Positions 35,387-48,630 of a stretch of DNA of 64,000 bases are shown piece by piece (position 1 is the stretch's first letter; each line of letters opens with the position of its first letter). Source of the stretch: CADCTB01 sp964479465 (GTDB lineage Bacteria > Actinomycetota > Acidimicrobiia > Acidimicrobiales > AC-14); assembly GCA_964479465.1 (NCBI GenBank), contig CAYZMG010000001.1, positions 1-64,000 of the forward strand, in the 5' to 3' direction. The position numbers were made by a program, and so were the translations under genes. The notes beneath the pieces are model-generated. The model did not search any database. It worked only from the letters and a program-made list of their open reading frames with translations, and was not told the DNA's origin.

Positions 35387-36930
35387 TAGACGTCGGGGAC
35401 CGGCTGCGGCGGCGGCGGGCCGGCGTAGTTGGCGCTGGGCCGGATGAGCCGGTTGTCGGCCGCCTGCTCGAGGATGTGGGCCGTCCAGCCGATGACGCGG
35501 CTGGAGGTGAACGTCGGCGTGAACAGCGTGCGGGGCAGGCCCACGTTGTCCATCACCACGCCGGCGTAGAACTCGACGTTGGCGTACAGGTTGCGGCCGG
35601 GCTTGAGCTCGGCCAGCACCTCGACGACGGTCATCTCGACCTTCTTGGCGAAGTCGACCATGTCACCGCCGAGGCGCTCGGCCACGCCGCGGAGCATGAC
35701 GGAGCGGGGGTCGTCGGTCTTGTAGATCCGGTGGCCGAAGCCCATGATCCGCTCGCCCTTCATCACCGAGTCGCGGATCCACGCCTCGGCCTTGTCGGGC
35801 GTACCGATGGCGTCGAGCATGTCGAGGGCCCGGCTCGGGGCGCCGCCGTGCAGCGGGCCGGACAGGGCGCCGATGGCTCCGACGACCGCGGAGCCGAGGT
35901 CGGCGCCGGTAGAGGTGATGACCCGGCCGGTGAAGGTGGAGGAGTTGAACCCGTGGTCGGTGGTGGAGATGAGGTACTGCTCGATGGCCCGGGCGTGGTT
36001 GGGGTCGGGGATCTCACCGGTCAGCATGTACAGGTAGTTGGCCGCGTAGGCCAGCTCCGGGTTGGGGTCGATCGGCTCGAGACCCTGGTTGAGGCGGTAC
36101 AGGGCCATGATCAGCGTCGGCATGACCGCGCTGGTGTGCATGGCGTTGGCCCGCAGCTCCTCTTTGCTGATGTCGAGCCACGACTTGAAGTCGAGGGCGT
36201 AGGCCAGCAGCGAGTAGGCGGTGCGGAGAGCATCGAGGGGGATGAAGTGCTCGCCGGCGGTGGCGATGGCCGGCAGCAGGGCCTTGACCGACGGCGGGAT
36301 GTCGCGCAGCGACCGGATCTCGGCGGCGAAGGCCTCCCGCTCCTCCGGGCTGGGCAGGTGGCCCTGGTAGAGGAGGTGCCAGACGTCCTCCAGCGAGCGC
36401 TTTTCGGCCAGCTCGACAGCGTTGTACTGGCGGTAGTGGTAGAAGCCCTCCTGGCCGCGAACGTCGCCCACTTCGGTCTCGGCGACGACCACGCCCTCCA
36501 GGCCTCGCCGGGCCTCGATCGCGCCCGGGTGCTCGACGCGCAGGACCTGGGCCAGCTTGAGCATGTCCCGCATGGAGACGATGCCCACCAGCTTCCCGTC
36601 CTCGACGACCGGGAAGTGGCGGTAGCCGTGGGCGTTCAGACTGTCGAAGGCGGTGAGGACCGCGTCGGTGGATGTGACGGTGCCGGCGTTCGGCGTCATC
36701 CAGTCGGCCACCGTGGCCGTGGCCAGGTCGGCGCCGGCCGCCGCAGCACGCACCAGGTCGCGCTCGGTGAGGATGGCGACGGGTTTGCCCGGGTCGACCA
36801 CAACCACCGATCCGACGCCCCGTTCGATCATCCGAGCCGACGCTTTGGCCAGCCCGTCCCTCGCCGAAGCGGTCAGGACGTCCTTGGTCATGACGTCGGC
36901 AACCGTGCGTACCTTGGCTCCGTTAGCCAT
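35386..36930 (-). CDS. Citrate synthase fused to an N-terminal CBS domain pair
   Basis: 514 residues from ATG 36930, with GGAGG 4 bases upstream. Residues 8-125 are two CBS motifs (VADVMTKDVLTASARDG, GSVVVVDPGKPVAILTERDL, YRHFPVVEDGKLVGIVSMRD) that may sense adenylates or NAD. The rest is citrate synthase: GPLHGGAPSRALDML and GFGHRIYKTDDPRSVMLRG carry the two catalytic histidines. At the third catalytic position NVEFYAG has Glu where most enzymes have Asp (NVDFYSG). It would condense oxaloacetate with acetyl-CoA or propionyl-CoA, possibly under allosteric CBS control. Methylcitrate synthase is an alternative role. Confidence 0.92.
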   Translation of the reverse strand: MANGAKVRTVADVMTKDVLTASARDGLAKASARMIERGVGSVVVVDPGKPVAILTERDLVRAAAAGADLATATVADWMTPNAGTVTSTDAVLTAFDSLNAHGYRHFPVVEDGKLVGIVSMRDMLKLAQVLRVEHPGAIEARRGLEGVVVAETEVGDVRGQEGFYHYRQYNAVELAEKRSLEDVWHLLYQGHLPSPEEREAFAAEIRSLRDIPPSVKALLPAIATAGEHFIPLDALRTAYSLLAYALDFKSWLDISKEELRANAMHTSAVMPTLIMALYRLNQGLEPIDPNPELAYAANYLYMLTGEIPDPNHARAIEQYLISTTDHGFNSSTFTGRVITSTGADLGSAVVGAIGALSGPLHGGAPSRALDMLDAIGTPDKAEAWIRDSVMKGERIMGFGHRIYKTDDPRSVMLRGVAERLGGDMVDFAKKVEMTVVEVLAELKPGRNLYANVEFYAGVVMDNVGLPRTLFTPTFTSSRVIGWTAHILEQAADNRLIRPSANYAGPPPPQPVPDV

Positions 36931-37042
36931 CCGACCTCCTCGTCTCCGCCCTGGCATCGTATCGGGCCGATTCGGGCACCCAACGAAGAAGGGCGGCGAC
37001 ACCCACGATGCAGGCCACTCCCCGGCGTTAGCTTTGTGGGTG
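36931..37042. other. Divergent intergenic region upstream of the citrate synthase operon
   Basis: 112 bases that should contain the promoter of the minus-strand run toward hoxE and that of the Uma2-like gene. Besides the strong ribosome site of the citrate synthase gene no clear promoter or operator was seen. Confidence 0.3.
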
Positions 37043-37554
37043 ATGAGGACTGTCGCGATCGGCCCCAACGCTGATGTGGACGAGATCATCGCCCGCCGTC
37101 GCGCCTACGGCCAGGATCTGCACGACGAGGTCTGGGAAGGCGAGTACCACATGGCTCCTGCTCCGTCGGGTGCGCATGCCCTGCTGCAAGCCGGCTCCTG
37201 CTTCTGCTCGAAACCTTCGCCGAGGCGGCGGGACTCATCAGCTCAGCGCCCTTCAATCTCGGCACGCCGGAGGACTACCGGGTTCCCGACGGTGGGTACC
37301 ACCGGGTCGAGCCCCAAGGCGTGTGGCACGACACGGCCGCCATCGTGGTCGAGATCGTGTCGCCCGACGACGAGACGTATGCGAAGTTCGACTTCTACGC
37401 CGCCCACCGCGTCGAGGAGATCATCGTGGCCGACCCCACCCAGAAGACCGTGCGGTGCTTCCATCGCACAGTGAGCGCCTTCGGTGAGGAACCCGGGAGC
37501 ACGCTGGTCGGAGTTGGTGTCGCCGAGCTCACCGCCAGCATCCGCTGGCCCTGA
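37043..37554 (+). pseudogene. Uma2-family (DUF820) endonuclease-like protein, frameshifted
   Basis: From ATG 37043 the frame reads RRRAYGQDLHDEVWEGEYHM, a typical Uma2 beginning. After HALLQA near 37195 the family sequence moves to another frame (LLLLLETFAEAAGLISSAPF, VPDGGYHRVEP, then AAIVVEIVSPDDETYAKFDF and VEEIIVADP). The total of 512 bases is one short of a whole number of codons, so one base is missing; restoring it gives 170 residues. The EIVSPDD and lysine pattern is the PD-(D/E)XK-like core of the family. Either a recent pseudogene or a sequencing error. Confidence 0.8.
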
Positions 37555-37603
37555 GTCGGGCCACAGCACCGCCGGGACGGTGCCGCCGGCGGAGCGGCGA
37601 GCT

Positions 37604-38480
37604 CTACGGGTTACGCATGAGGGATCGGAAGCGCGGCCCGAGCCAGGGCTTGCGGCCCCACGCCACGAGCTTGCCCTTGGCGATCGCCGTCCACTGGCTC
37701 TGGCGGGCCCAGGCCACCATGAGAAGGGCGGCGGGATCGGCGGAGATGTGGCAGTCGACCCGGCGGCCCGACGGCCGTTCGATGGACAGCGCGCCGTCGT
37801 CGAAGGTGAGGTAGTAGCTGCTGGCGCCCCGCATGCGGATGTCGTAGGTGGCCCGCACGCCGGCCGCCTTGGCCTGGTCGACCATGGCGTGGGGCCCGAG
37901 GGCGGCGATGATCGGCCAGATGAATCCGTCGAACACGAGGGCGGCGTGGGCGGGGTCGATGGGCCATGGCTTGCCCTCGGCCTTGGCGATGTCGTGGCCA
38001 TGCATGATCGCCTCGTTCAGCAGGTGGCAGGTGAACGTCGGCAGCGGCAGCACCGTGCCCTCGACCAGCCATGCCCGCCGGTCCTCCGCGGTGTGCCCGG
38101 CGGCCTCGTCGAGGAAGGCGGCGGCGCGGGCTTCGATCCGGTCGGCGAGCACCTCCGGGTCGCGCTCGGGATCGGATCGCACGCCCAGCATGGTGAGATC
38201 GCCCAGGCCCCAGACGTCGTCGAGCGGCGAGTGACCGCGACGTTCGGCCAGCACCGGCAGCACGTGGTGGACGTCGGCCATGTCCTCCCGGGCCAGGCCG
38301 GGCACGATGAGCAACCCCTGGGTGAGGTGCATGGCCACGTCGCCGACGGTCCACTCGCCGACGGCGTGAGCGGCGGGATTTGCGGATCGACCGCACGAGG
38401 GCCGCCACCCGCGCTTCCTCCTCGCGCAGGGCTGCGCGCGCGTGGTCCCAATCGGCTCCCGGCAGGTCGGCGGCGCTCAC
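37604..38480 (-). pseudogene. Mycothiol-dependent maleylpyruvate isomerase/SCP2-like protein, frameshifted
   Basis: The N-terminus from ATG 38480 (DWDHARAALREEEARVAALV) and the main part (VGEWTVGDVAMHLTQGLLIV to the stop at 37604) are in different frames. The switch is at an AAA run (38379-38381 on the plus strand). The 877-base length is one over a codon multiple; removing one A gives about 291 residues. The N-terminal half matches the DinB-like MDMPI domain; the C-terminal half (YDIRMRGASSYYLTFDDGAL, CHISADPAALLMVAWAR) resembles an SCP2 sterol-carrier fold. Homopolymer indel: error or true inactivation. Confidence 0.8.
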
Positions 38481-38523
38481 CCCCGGACGCTACTGCCGCC
38501 CGGGCAACAGTCCTACCTCGTGC

Positions 38524-39268
38524 TCAGCCCGGCTGGCAGGTGGGGCACCAGTAGGCGGTGCGGGACTGCTCGCCCTGGCCACGTGACTTGATCGGCGTGC
38601 TGCAGCGCCGACACGGCCGGCCAGTGCGCCGGTAGACCCACCGTTCCGGTCGCCCTGTACCCGCTCCCAGGCTCTGGTTCATGATGCGGGCCGCGGTGGA
38701 GAGAAGCGCGTCGAGTTCGTCGTCGGTGAGCGACGACACCGGCGCCCACGGGCTGCGGCCCTCGAGGAACAGGGCCTCGCACCGCCAGACGTTGCCGATG
38801 CCGGCGACGACGCGCTGATCGAGCAGCAACTCACCCAGCGCGGTTTCGGGCGGGCGCCGGCGGGCCCGCCCCCGGATCTCATCCAGGTGGAGCGGTCGGC
38901 CCAGGATGTCGGGGCCGAGGCCGGAGAGCGACGGGTGGTTTGCTTCGGCACCCGGCGCCAGAAGCTCGACGACCGGGGCATTGAAGCACACCGCGATCCG
39001 GTTTCCGCAAGTGAGCGTCACCCGGGCCTGGCTGGCCGGCCGCTGCCACCGCTCGCCGGTGCTGTAGACGTGCCACGACCCGGTCATGCGCAGGTGGGTG
39101 TGCAGGACGTGTCCCGAGTCGAAACGGAGGAGCAGGTGCTTGCCGTTGGCCTCGACCTTGTCGACCGTGCGGCCCACCATCGGCGTGGCCACCGCCGTGG
39201 CGTCGGTCACCTTCCGCCCCGCCAGCCACCGCTGCAAGGTGGAGGCAGTGCGGAAGAGGACGTCGCCT

Positions 39269-39276
<8 letters not shown>
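38524..39276 (-). CDS. nei2: Fpg/Nei family DNA glycosylase (Nei2 type)
   Basis: 250 residues from GTG 39276. The N-terminal PEGD places Pro2 and Glu3, the catalytic nucleophile and acid, at the processed start. ANGKHLLLRF contains the conserved lysine, DQRVVAGIGNVWRCEALF forms the helix-two-turn-helix, and the C-terminal zinc finger is CRRCSTPI to YWCPTC. It excises oxidised bases and nicks the abasic site. It overlaps the lhr stop by 8 bases, an arrangement known from other actinobacteria. Confidence 0.92.
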
Positions 39277-43660
<4,384 letters not shown>

Positions 43661-43749
43661 TCCGGATCCAGGCTACGGCGGGGGTGAGACTATTCGTCCT
43701 CGCCGCCTCCACGGGCGGCGACCATCACAGCCCCCGGTACCGTGGGCAG

Positions 43750-44613
43750 ATGGACTACGTGCGCTGGCAGGTCCGGCCCCGGCTGCGCCGGCCGGTGCTC
43801 ATCGCCGCCTTCGAAGGGTGGAACGACGCCGCCGACGCCGCCTCGACCGCGGTCCGGTACCTGCGAGACCGCTGGTCCGCCCAACCCTTCGCCACCATCG
43901 ACCACGAGGATTTCTACGACTTCACCGCCACCCGGCCCCAGGTCCGGCTGGTGAACGGCCTGACCCGCCGCATCGAGTGGCCCGAGACCGAGCTGTCGTC
44001 GGCGGGCCTCCCCGGCACGTCGCGTGATGTGGTCGTGCTCCTCGGCCACGAGCCCCAGCTCAAGTGGCGCACCTTCTCCGACCAGATCGTCGGCGTCGCC
44101 ACCGAGTTGAACGTGGAGCTCATCGTGATCCTTGGCGCGCTGTTGGCCGACGTCCCCCACAGCCGTCCGGTGCGGGTCACCGGGACGGCGGCGGACGCCG
44201 AGCTCGTGCGCCGGCTCGACCTCGGCCGGTCGACCTACGAGGGCCCCACCGGCATCGTCGGCGTGCTTCATGAGGCGTTCAGCAAGTCGCACGTTCCCTC
44301 GGCGTCGCTGTGGGCCGCCGTCCCCCACTACGTGGCCGCCACCCCGTCGCCCAAGGCATCGCTGGCCCTCGTCGAGCGCACCGTCGACCTGCTGGCGACC
44401 ACCGTCGACATCGAGGATCTGGCCATCGCCGCCGCCGACTACGAGCGCCAGGTCAACGAGGTGGTGGCCGGCGACGACGACGTGGTGGCGTACGTCCGCC
44501 GGCTGGAGTCCAGCACCGACGACGACGCTGCTGCGGCCGACCTGAAGGCGGTCAGCGGCGACGCTCTCGCCGCCGAGCTCGAGCGCTACCTCCGGGAGCA
44601 GCGGGGCGACTGA
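43750..44613 (+). CDS. PAC2 family protein
   Basis: 287 residues from ATG 43750. The PAC2 fold is indicated by PVLIAAFEGWNDAADAASTA, ETELSSAGLPGTSRDVVVLL, VIGILGAL-like ELIVILGALLADVPHSRPV and GPTGIVGVLHEA. The family is related to proteasome assembly chaperones, and actinobacterial members are often linked to proteasome or unknown functions. No proteasome gene is in the window. Divergent from lhr by 89 bases. Confidence 0.92.
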   Translation: MDYVRWQVRPRLRRPVLIAAFEGWNDAADAASTAVRYLRDRWSAQPFATIDHEDFYDFTATRPQVRLVNGLTRRIEWPETELSSAGLPGTSRDVVVLLGHEPQLKWRTFSDQIVGVATELNVELIVILGALLADVPHSRPVRVTGTAADAELVRRLDLGRSTYEGPTGIVGVLHEAFSKSHVPSASLWAAVPHYVAATPSPKASLALVERTVDLLATTVDIEDLAIAAADYERQVNEVVAGDDDVVAYVRRLESSTDDDAAAADLKAVSGDALAAELERYLREQRGD

Positions 44614-44680
44614 GCGACCCCCTGGTCCACCGCCCGTTCGGTAGTGTCCGCGAGTTGAGGTGAACGGGGAGGGGCAAAGC

Positions 44681-46673
44681 GTGGCCAGCATCGCGGGGAT
44701 CCAGAGGTCGTCGAGCCGAACGGAGGGGCGGCGCCGTGGCGCAGCGATCGTTCTCGTGCTGGCGGTGCTTGCCGGAGTCGCGATCGCGGCCCCTCCGGCG
44801 GGAGCTTTCGGCCATACCCAGGGGCTCCTGATCTCGCCGGTCGGCCTCGATTTCGGCGACGTCCAGGTGGGCGAGACCTCACCCACCCAGACCGTCGACA
44901 TCACCAACATCGGCTCTTCACCGGTGGTGATGTCGGGCGTCGGCGGCGCCCCCGGCGCCCCGTTCTTCGCCACCCAGAACTGCCAGGGCAACACCCTCCA
45001 GCCCGGCGAGTCCTGCCAGATGTTCTTCCGGTTCGAGCCCACTGCGGCCGGTCCGGCCACCGCCACCTCCTCGCCGACGTGGACCGGCCAACCCGCCTCG
45101 ATCGAGCTGCGGGGCAACGGCGTGGCGCCCAGCCTCCTCGTCACCCCCTACTCCCTCGATTTCGGCGACGTGGAGGTGGGCACCGTCTCGCCCACCCAGT
45201 CCGTCGACATCACCAATGTGGGCAACGCGCCGGTGGTGATGTCGGGCGTCGGCGGCGCTCCCGGCGCCCCGTTCTTCGCCACCCAGAACTGCCAGGGCAA
45301 CACCCTCCAGCCCGGCGATTCCTGCCAGATGTTCTTCCGGTTCGAGCCCACGGCGGCCGGCCCGGCCTCCGCCACCTCCTCGCCGACGTGGACCGGCCAG
45401 CCCGTCTCGATCAACCTCGCCGGCAACGGCGTGGCGGCCCCGCCCTCACCCGGCCGGCTCCTGATCTCACCGGTGGGCCTCGACTTCGGCGACGTCCAGG
45501 TGGGCGAGACCTCACCCACCCAGACCGTCGACATCACCANNNNNNNNNNNNNNNNNNNNNNNNNNNNNNNNNNNNNNNNNNNNNNNNNNNNNNNNNNNNN
45601 NNNNNNNNNNNNNNNNNNNNNNNNNNNNNNNNNNNNNNNGCGGCGCTCCCGGCGCCCCGTTCTTCGCCACCCAGAACTGCCAGGGCAACACCCTTCAGCC
45701 CGGCGATTCCTGCCAGATGTTCTTCCGGTTCGAGCCGACGGCGCCGGGCTCGGCCTCCGCCACCTCCTCGCCGACGTGGAGCGGCCAGCCCGCCTCGATC
45801 GAGCTGCAGGGGAGGGGCGTCACCGACAAGGCCCATCCGACCATCTCCACCCAGGCCTCTGACGGAGGCCTGCTTGGCACTCCCGTGCGCGACGTGGCCA
45901 CCCTCCACGGAGGATTCGGCGCCACCGGGACGGTGACCTTCCGGCTCTTCAGCGACGACGCGTGCACCATCGAGGTCTTCGCCTCCACAAACCCGCTGGT
46001 GGGCGGCACGACCGCCACCTCCGGCTGGTTCACCCCCGCGGCGCCCGGCACGTACCACTGGACCGCCGTCTACAGCGGTGACGACAACAACGAGGCCGCC
46101 ACCTCTCCGTGCGGCGCGCCGAACGAGTCGGTGACCATCGCTGCGTTCGAGGCGCCGCCGTTCACCCGCACCATCACCGGCGACTTCCTCGGCCCCTTGG
46201 CCGTGACCGCCGGCGAGAGCGTGCTCGTCAACGACGCCCGGGTGGTCGGTCCGGTCACCGTGGCCCCCGGCGGGGCCCTCACGGTGGTCGGCTCGAGGAT
46301 CACCCGGGGCATCACGGCCAACGCCCCGTCGTTCTTCAGCCTGTGCGGGACCGACGTGTCGGGCCCGTCGCCGGCGGTGGCCCTCAATCTCGCCAACGCC
46401 TCGGTGCCGGTCCGCGTTGGTGACCCCGCCGCCGGCTGTGCCGGCAACCGCTTCGCCGGCCAGGTGTCGGTGACCGCCAACCTGGCCCTCACCTTCGGGG
46501 CCAACATCGTCTCCGGCAACGCCACGATCGACAACCACGGCCCGGGCAACTCGGTCCTCAAGGACAACCGGGTCTTCGGCACGCTGGGTTGCGCGGGCAA
46601 CGACCCGGCACCCACCAACGCCGGCCAACCCAACACCGCCGCATCCAAGACCGGCCAGTGCGCCGGCCTCTGA
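44681..46673 (+). CDS. Secreted choice-of-anchor-D repeat protein, interrupted by assembly gap
   Basis: Start GTG 44681 is supported by GGGGAGGGG 7 bases upstream and gives a signal peptide (RRRGAAIVLVLAVLAGVAIA, then AGAFGHTQ). Three tandem about 103-108-residue anchor-D (HYDIN/ASPM-like) Ig repeats start near 44821, 45130 and 45455 (SPVGLDFGDVQVGETSPTQT, MFFRFEPTAAGPA). The 100 N at 45540-45639 fall in repeat 3. After the gap comes the rest of a repeat, an Ig-like domain (HPTISTQASDGG, CTIEVFASTNPLVGGTT), and a Gly/Asn-rich solenoid tail. The frame after the gap differs from the one before only because 100 is a placeholder. Likely a cell-surface or secreted protein; no catalytic motif. Confidence 0.85.
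44846..45779 (+). repeat. Tandem anchor-D repeats of about 309-324 bp
   Basis: The conserved block CTCGATTTCGGCGACGT and close variants begin at 44846, 45155 and 45479 (spacing 309 and 324 bases). Repeats are nearly identical at the DNA level through the QNCQGNTLQPG segment, which explains why the assembler failed here. The true repeat number is unknown. Confidence 0.85.
45540..45639. other. Assembly gap of 100 N
   Basis: Exactly 100 N placed inside a tandem repeat. Comparison with repeats 1 and 2 predicts 36 missing bases if no repeat was lost, a number that restores the reading frame, or 36 plus multiples of about 309-324 if repeats are collapsed. Confidence 0.95.
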
Positions 46674-46694
46674 CCCGCTGAGCCCGCGCCGGCG

Positions 46695-48131
46695 CTACGC
46701 CTTCACGCCGTAGGCGGCGAGGGTCGCGGCGGCGTCGGGGAAGACGGTGCCCGCCGCTCTCACCAGGTCGGCCTGGCTGGCGATGCGGTGGGCGTTCTGG
46801 GCGACAAAGACCCGCAGCGCGCAGTCGACCAGGTCGGGATCGCCCAACGCGGCAAGGGCCTGGGCGCCCTGGACGTACACGCCGGCGCTGTACACCTGGG
46901 TCTTGTCGGCCCAGAACGTCATCGGCTCACCGACCATGTTCTTCGCCGCCGGCGGGATGATCCGGGCCTTGAACTGGGATAGGCGGTTCTCGATGCGAGC
47001 CTCGGCCCAGCTGGCCAGGCCCTCGTCGAGCCACGGGTCGCGGCCCTGGTTATTGCCCACAAGGCCGTAGAACCACTGGTGGCCGACCTCGTGGCTAATG
47101 ACCCCCATGGTGTTCTGGCCCTGCATGACGTGGCCCGGGTACTCGATGCCGCCGCCCAGGTTCGGGGTGACGGCGAGGGAGAACGCCGGCCACGGGTACG
47201 GCCCGAAGCGCGTCCCGAGGTCCTCGAGGGCGACGACCACCTTGTCCAGATAGGCCTTGACGCCGTCGTTGTCGACCAGCCCCCGGTGCATGCCGACCGT
47301 CACCTGTACAGGCTGGGGTGCGTTGGCGACGGCGGTGACGGTCTCGAACCGGCCGACGGACATGGCCACGTCGCGCATTGCGACCGCGGTGAACCGGCCG
47401 GGCTGGGCCGGGTCGGGGGTGCCGCTCGCCAGCACGTCATAGCCCGCCGGGAGGACCACGGTGAGGTCGAAGTCGGCGGTGGGTGCGGTCGACGCCTCGG
47501 CGAACCCGCCCGCCGGCGGATCGGTGGCCCAGCCCACGCCGGGCTCCCACGGCAGGATCGGGAAGAAGGAGCCGAGGCGCATGGCGTCGCCGTTGCGGGA
47601 GATGCGGTCGTTGGCCGCCCCCGGCACCCGCAGCTCCCAGGGCATGCTCACGTCGACGGTCTGGCCGGCGCGGAAGGTGGCGCCCGTACGCACGGTCAGG
47701 GTGGTGGGGTCGTCGAGCGTGCTGGTGGCGGGATGGCCGGCGATGGTCACCTGGCCGGTCTCCAGCTTCGACGCCGCCGGCGCCGATCGAGGGCCGTTGG
47801 GCCACAGCCGGAACACCAGCCGATCGGTGTCGACGTCGGGGGTGAAAAGGACCCGCAACTGGCCGGCGACCGTTCCCTCCGCGGGGTTGACGTCGGCCCG
47901 CAGCGTGTACTTCGGCCGGGCGGGGTCGGGCGTGGCCCGGGTCGGGATGGTCGGGCACGCGGGCGCCGTGGCCGGCGCCAGGGTCGACGTGGTCGTGGGG
48001 GCGGGCGCTGTGGTCGAGGTGGAGGCCACGCCGCGGTCGGCGGACGGCACGGAGTCGCCGGTGGTGCAGGCGCTGAGGGTGCAAGCGCTCAGGGCAAGGG
48101 CGAGCGCCAGCGGTCCCGCACGCCTCCTCAT
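46695..48131 (-). CDS. M1-type (gluzincin) metallopeptidase lipoprotein
   Basis: 478 residues from ATG 48131. The signal MRRRAGPLALALALSACTLS contains a lipobox (LSAC), predicting a lipid-anchored extracellular protein. A Thr/Ala/Pro linker (residues 30-60) precedes a beta domain typical of M1 peptidases. The active site is HEVGHQWF (His347, Glu348, His351) with the third ligand Glu in WLDEGLASW, giving HEXXH-x18-E. Preceding GGGIEYPGHVMQ stands in for the GAMEN exopeptidase motif, so substrate choice may differ from classical aminopeptidase N. Divergent from the small gene at 48163. Confidence 0.9.
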   Translation of the reverse strand: MRRRAGPLALALALSACTLSACTTGDSVPSADRGVASTSTTAPAPTTTSTLAPATAPACPTIPTRATPDPARPKYTLRADVNPAEGTVAGQLRVLFTPDVDTDRLVFRLWPNGPRSAPAASKLETGQVTIAGHPATSTLDDPTTLTVRTGATFRAGQTVDVSMPWELRVPGAANDRISRNGDAMRLGSFFPILPWEPGVGWATDPPAGGFAEASTAPTADFDLTVVLPAGYDVLASGTPDPAQPGRFTAVAMRDVAMSVGRFETVTAVANAPQPVQVTVGMHRGLVDNDGVKAYLDKVVVALEDLGTRFGPYPWPAFSLAVTPNLGGGIEYPGHVMQGQNTMGVISHEVGHQWFYGLVGNNQGRDPWLDEGLASWAEARIENRLSQFKARIIPPAAKNMVGEPMTFWADKTQVYSAGVYVQGAQALAALGDPDLVDCALRVFVAQNAHRIASQADLVRAAGTVFPDAAATLAAYGVKA

Positions 48132-48162
48132 CCGGCCATGCTGCCAGCCTACGGTGGACACC

Positions 48163-48630
48163 GTGCCGCACCTCGTCCCAACCTGCGTCTGGAATGCCTC
48201 GCCGGAGATGCTGCTGGCGTTGGACGAGCGTTTCGGGGAGCCGGTCGACACCTACGTGAACGGGTCCCAGGTGTGGCTACGCGACGACGGGCCGGGCGGT
48301 GTGGCGATTGAGTGGCGGCTCCACCCAGTGGCCGGATACCGGCGCCCGCCGGGGCTGGAGACCGAGGCGGTCTTCGACGTGGTGACCGCGGCCCTGGCCG
48401 CCGGCGAGGAGCCCCCCGTGCCCCTCGACCGGCTCTGGGAGGGCCTCGAGGCCTTCGCCGCCTACGACGACGAATTGGAGCCGGCGACGCTGGCCGCGGC
48501 GTGCACCGAGTCGCTGGGCCTTCCTCCGAACGCCGCCGGCCTGGCCGACCACGACCTCATCGGCGACCAGTGGGAGCAGTCGCGAGGGGCCACCTCGATC
48601 GTGGCCGCCCTCCTCGACCAGCTGGGCTAG
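48163..48630 (+). CDS. Conserved-looking hypothetical protein
   Basis: About 155 residues; GTG 48163 or GTG 48154 could start it. The sequence (VPTCVWNASPEMLLALDERF, VDTYVNGSQVWLRDD, EAVFDVVTAALAAGEEPPVP) has an acidic composition and good codon bias but no motif I recognise. It ends with a stop overlapping the convergent stop of the next gene by two bases. Confidence 0.72.
   Translation: MPHLVPTCVWNASPEMLLALDERFGEPVDTYVNGSQVWLRDDGPGGVAIEWRLHPVAGYRRPPGLETEAVFDVVTAALAAGEEPPVPLDRLWEGLEAFAAYDDELEPATLAAACTESLGLPPNAAGLADHDLIGDQWEQSRGATSIVAALLDQLG

Noticed and set aside
37043..38480. A toxin-antitoxin or mobile-element explanation for the two broken genes
   Set aside because: No transposase, inverted terminal repeats or partner gene are visible; simple single-base indels suffice.
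45079..45936. Second reading frame through the anchor-D repeats
   Set aside because: Arg/Pro-rich shadow frame kept open only by repeat periodicity and the N run.
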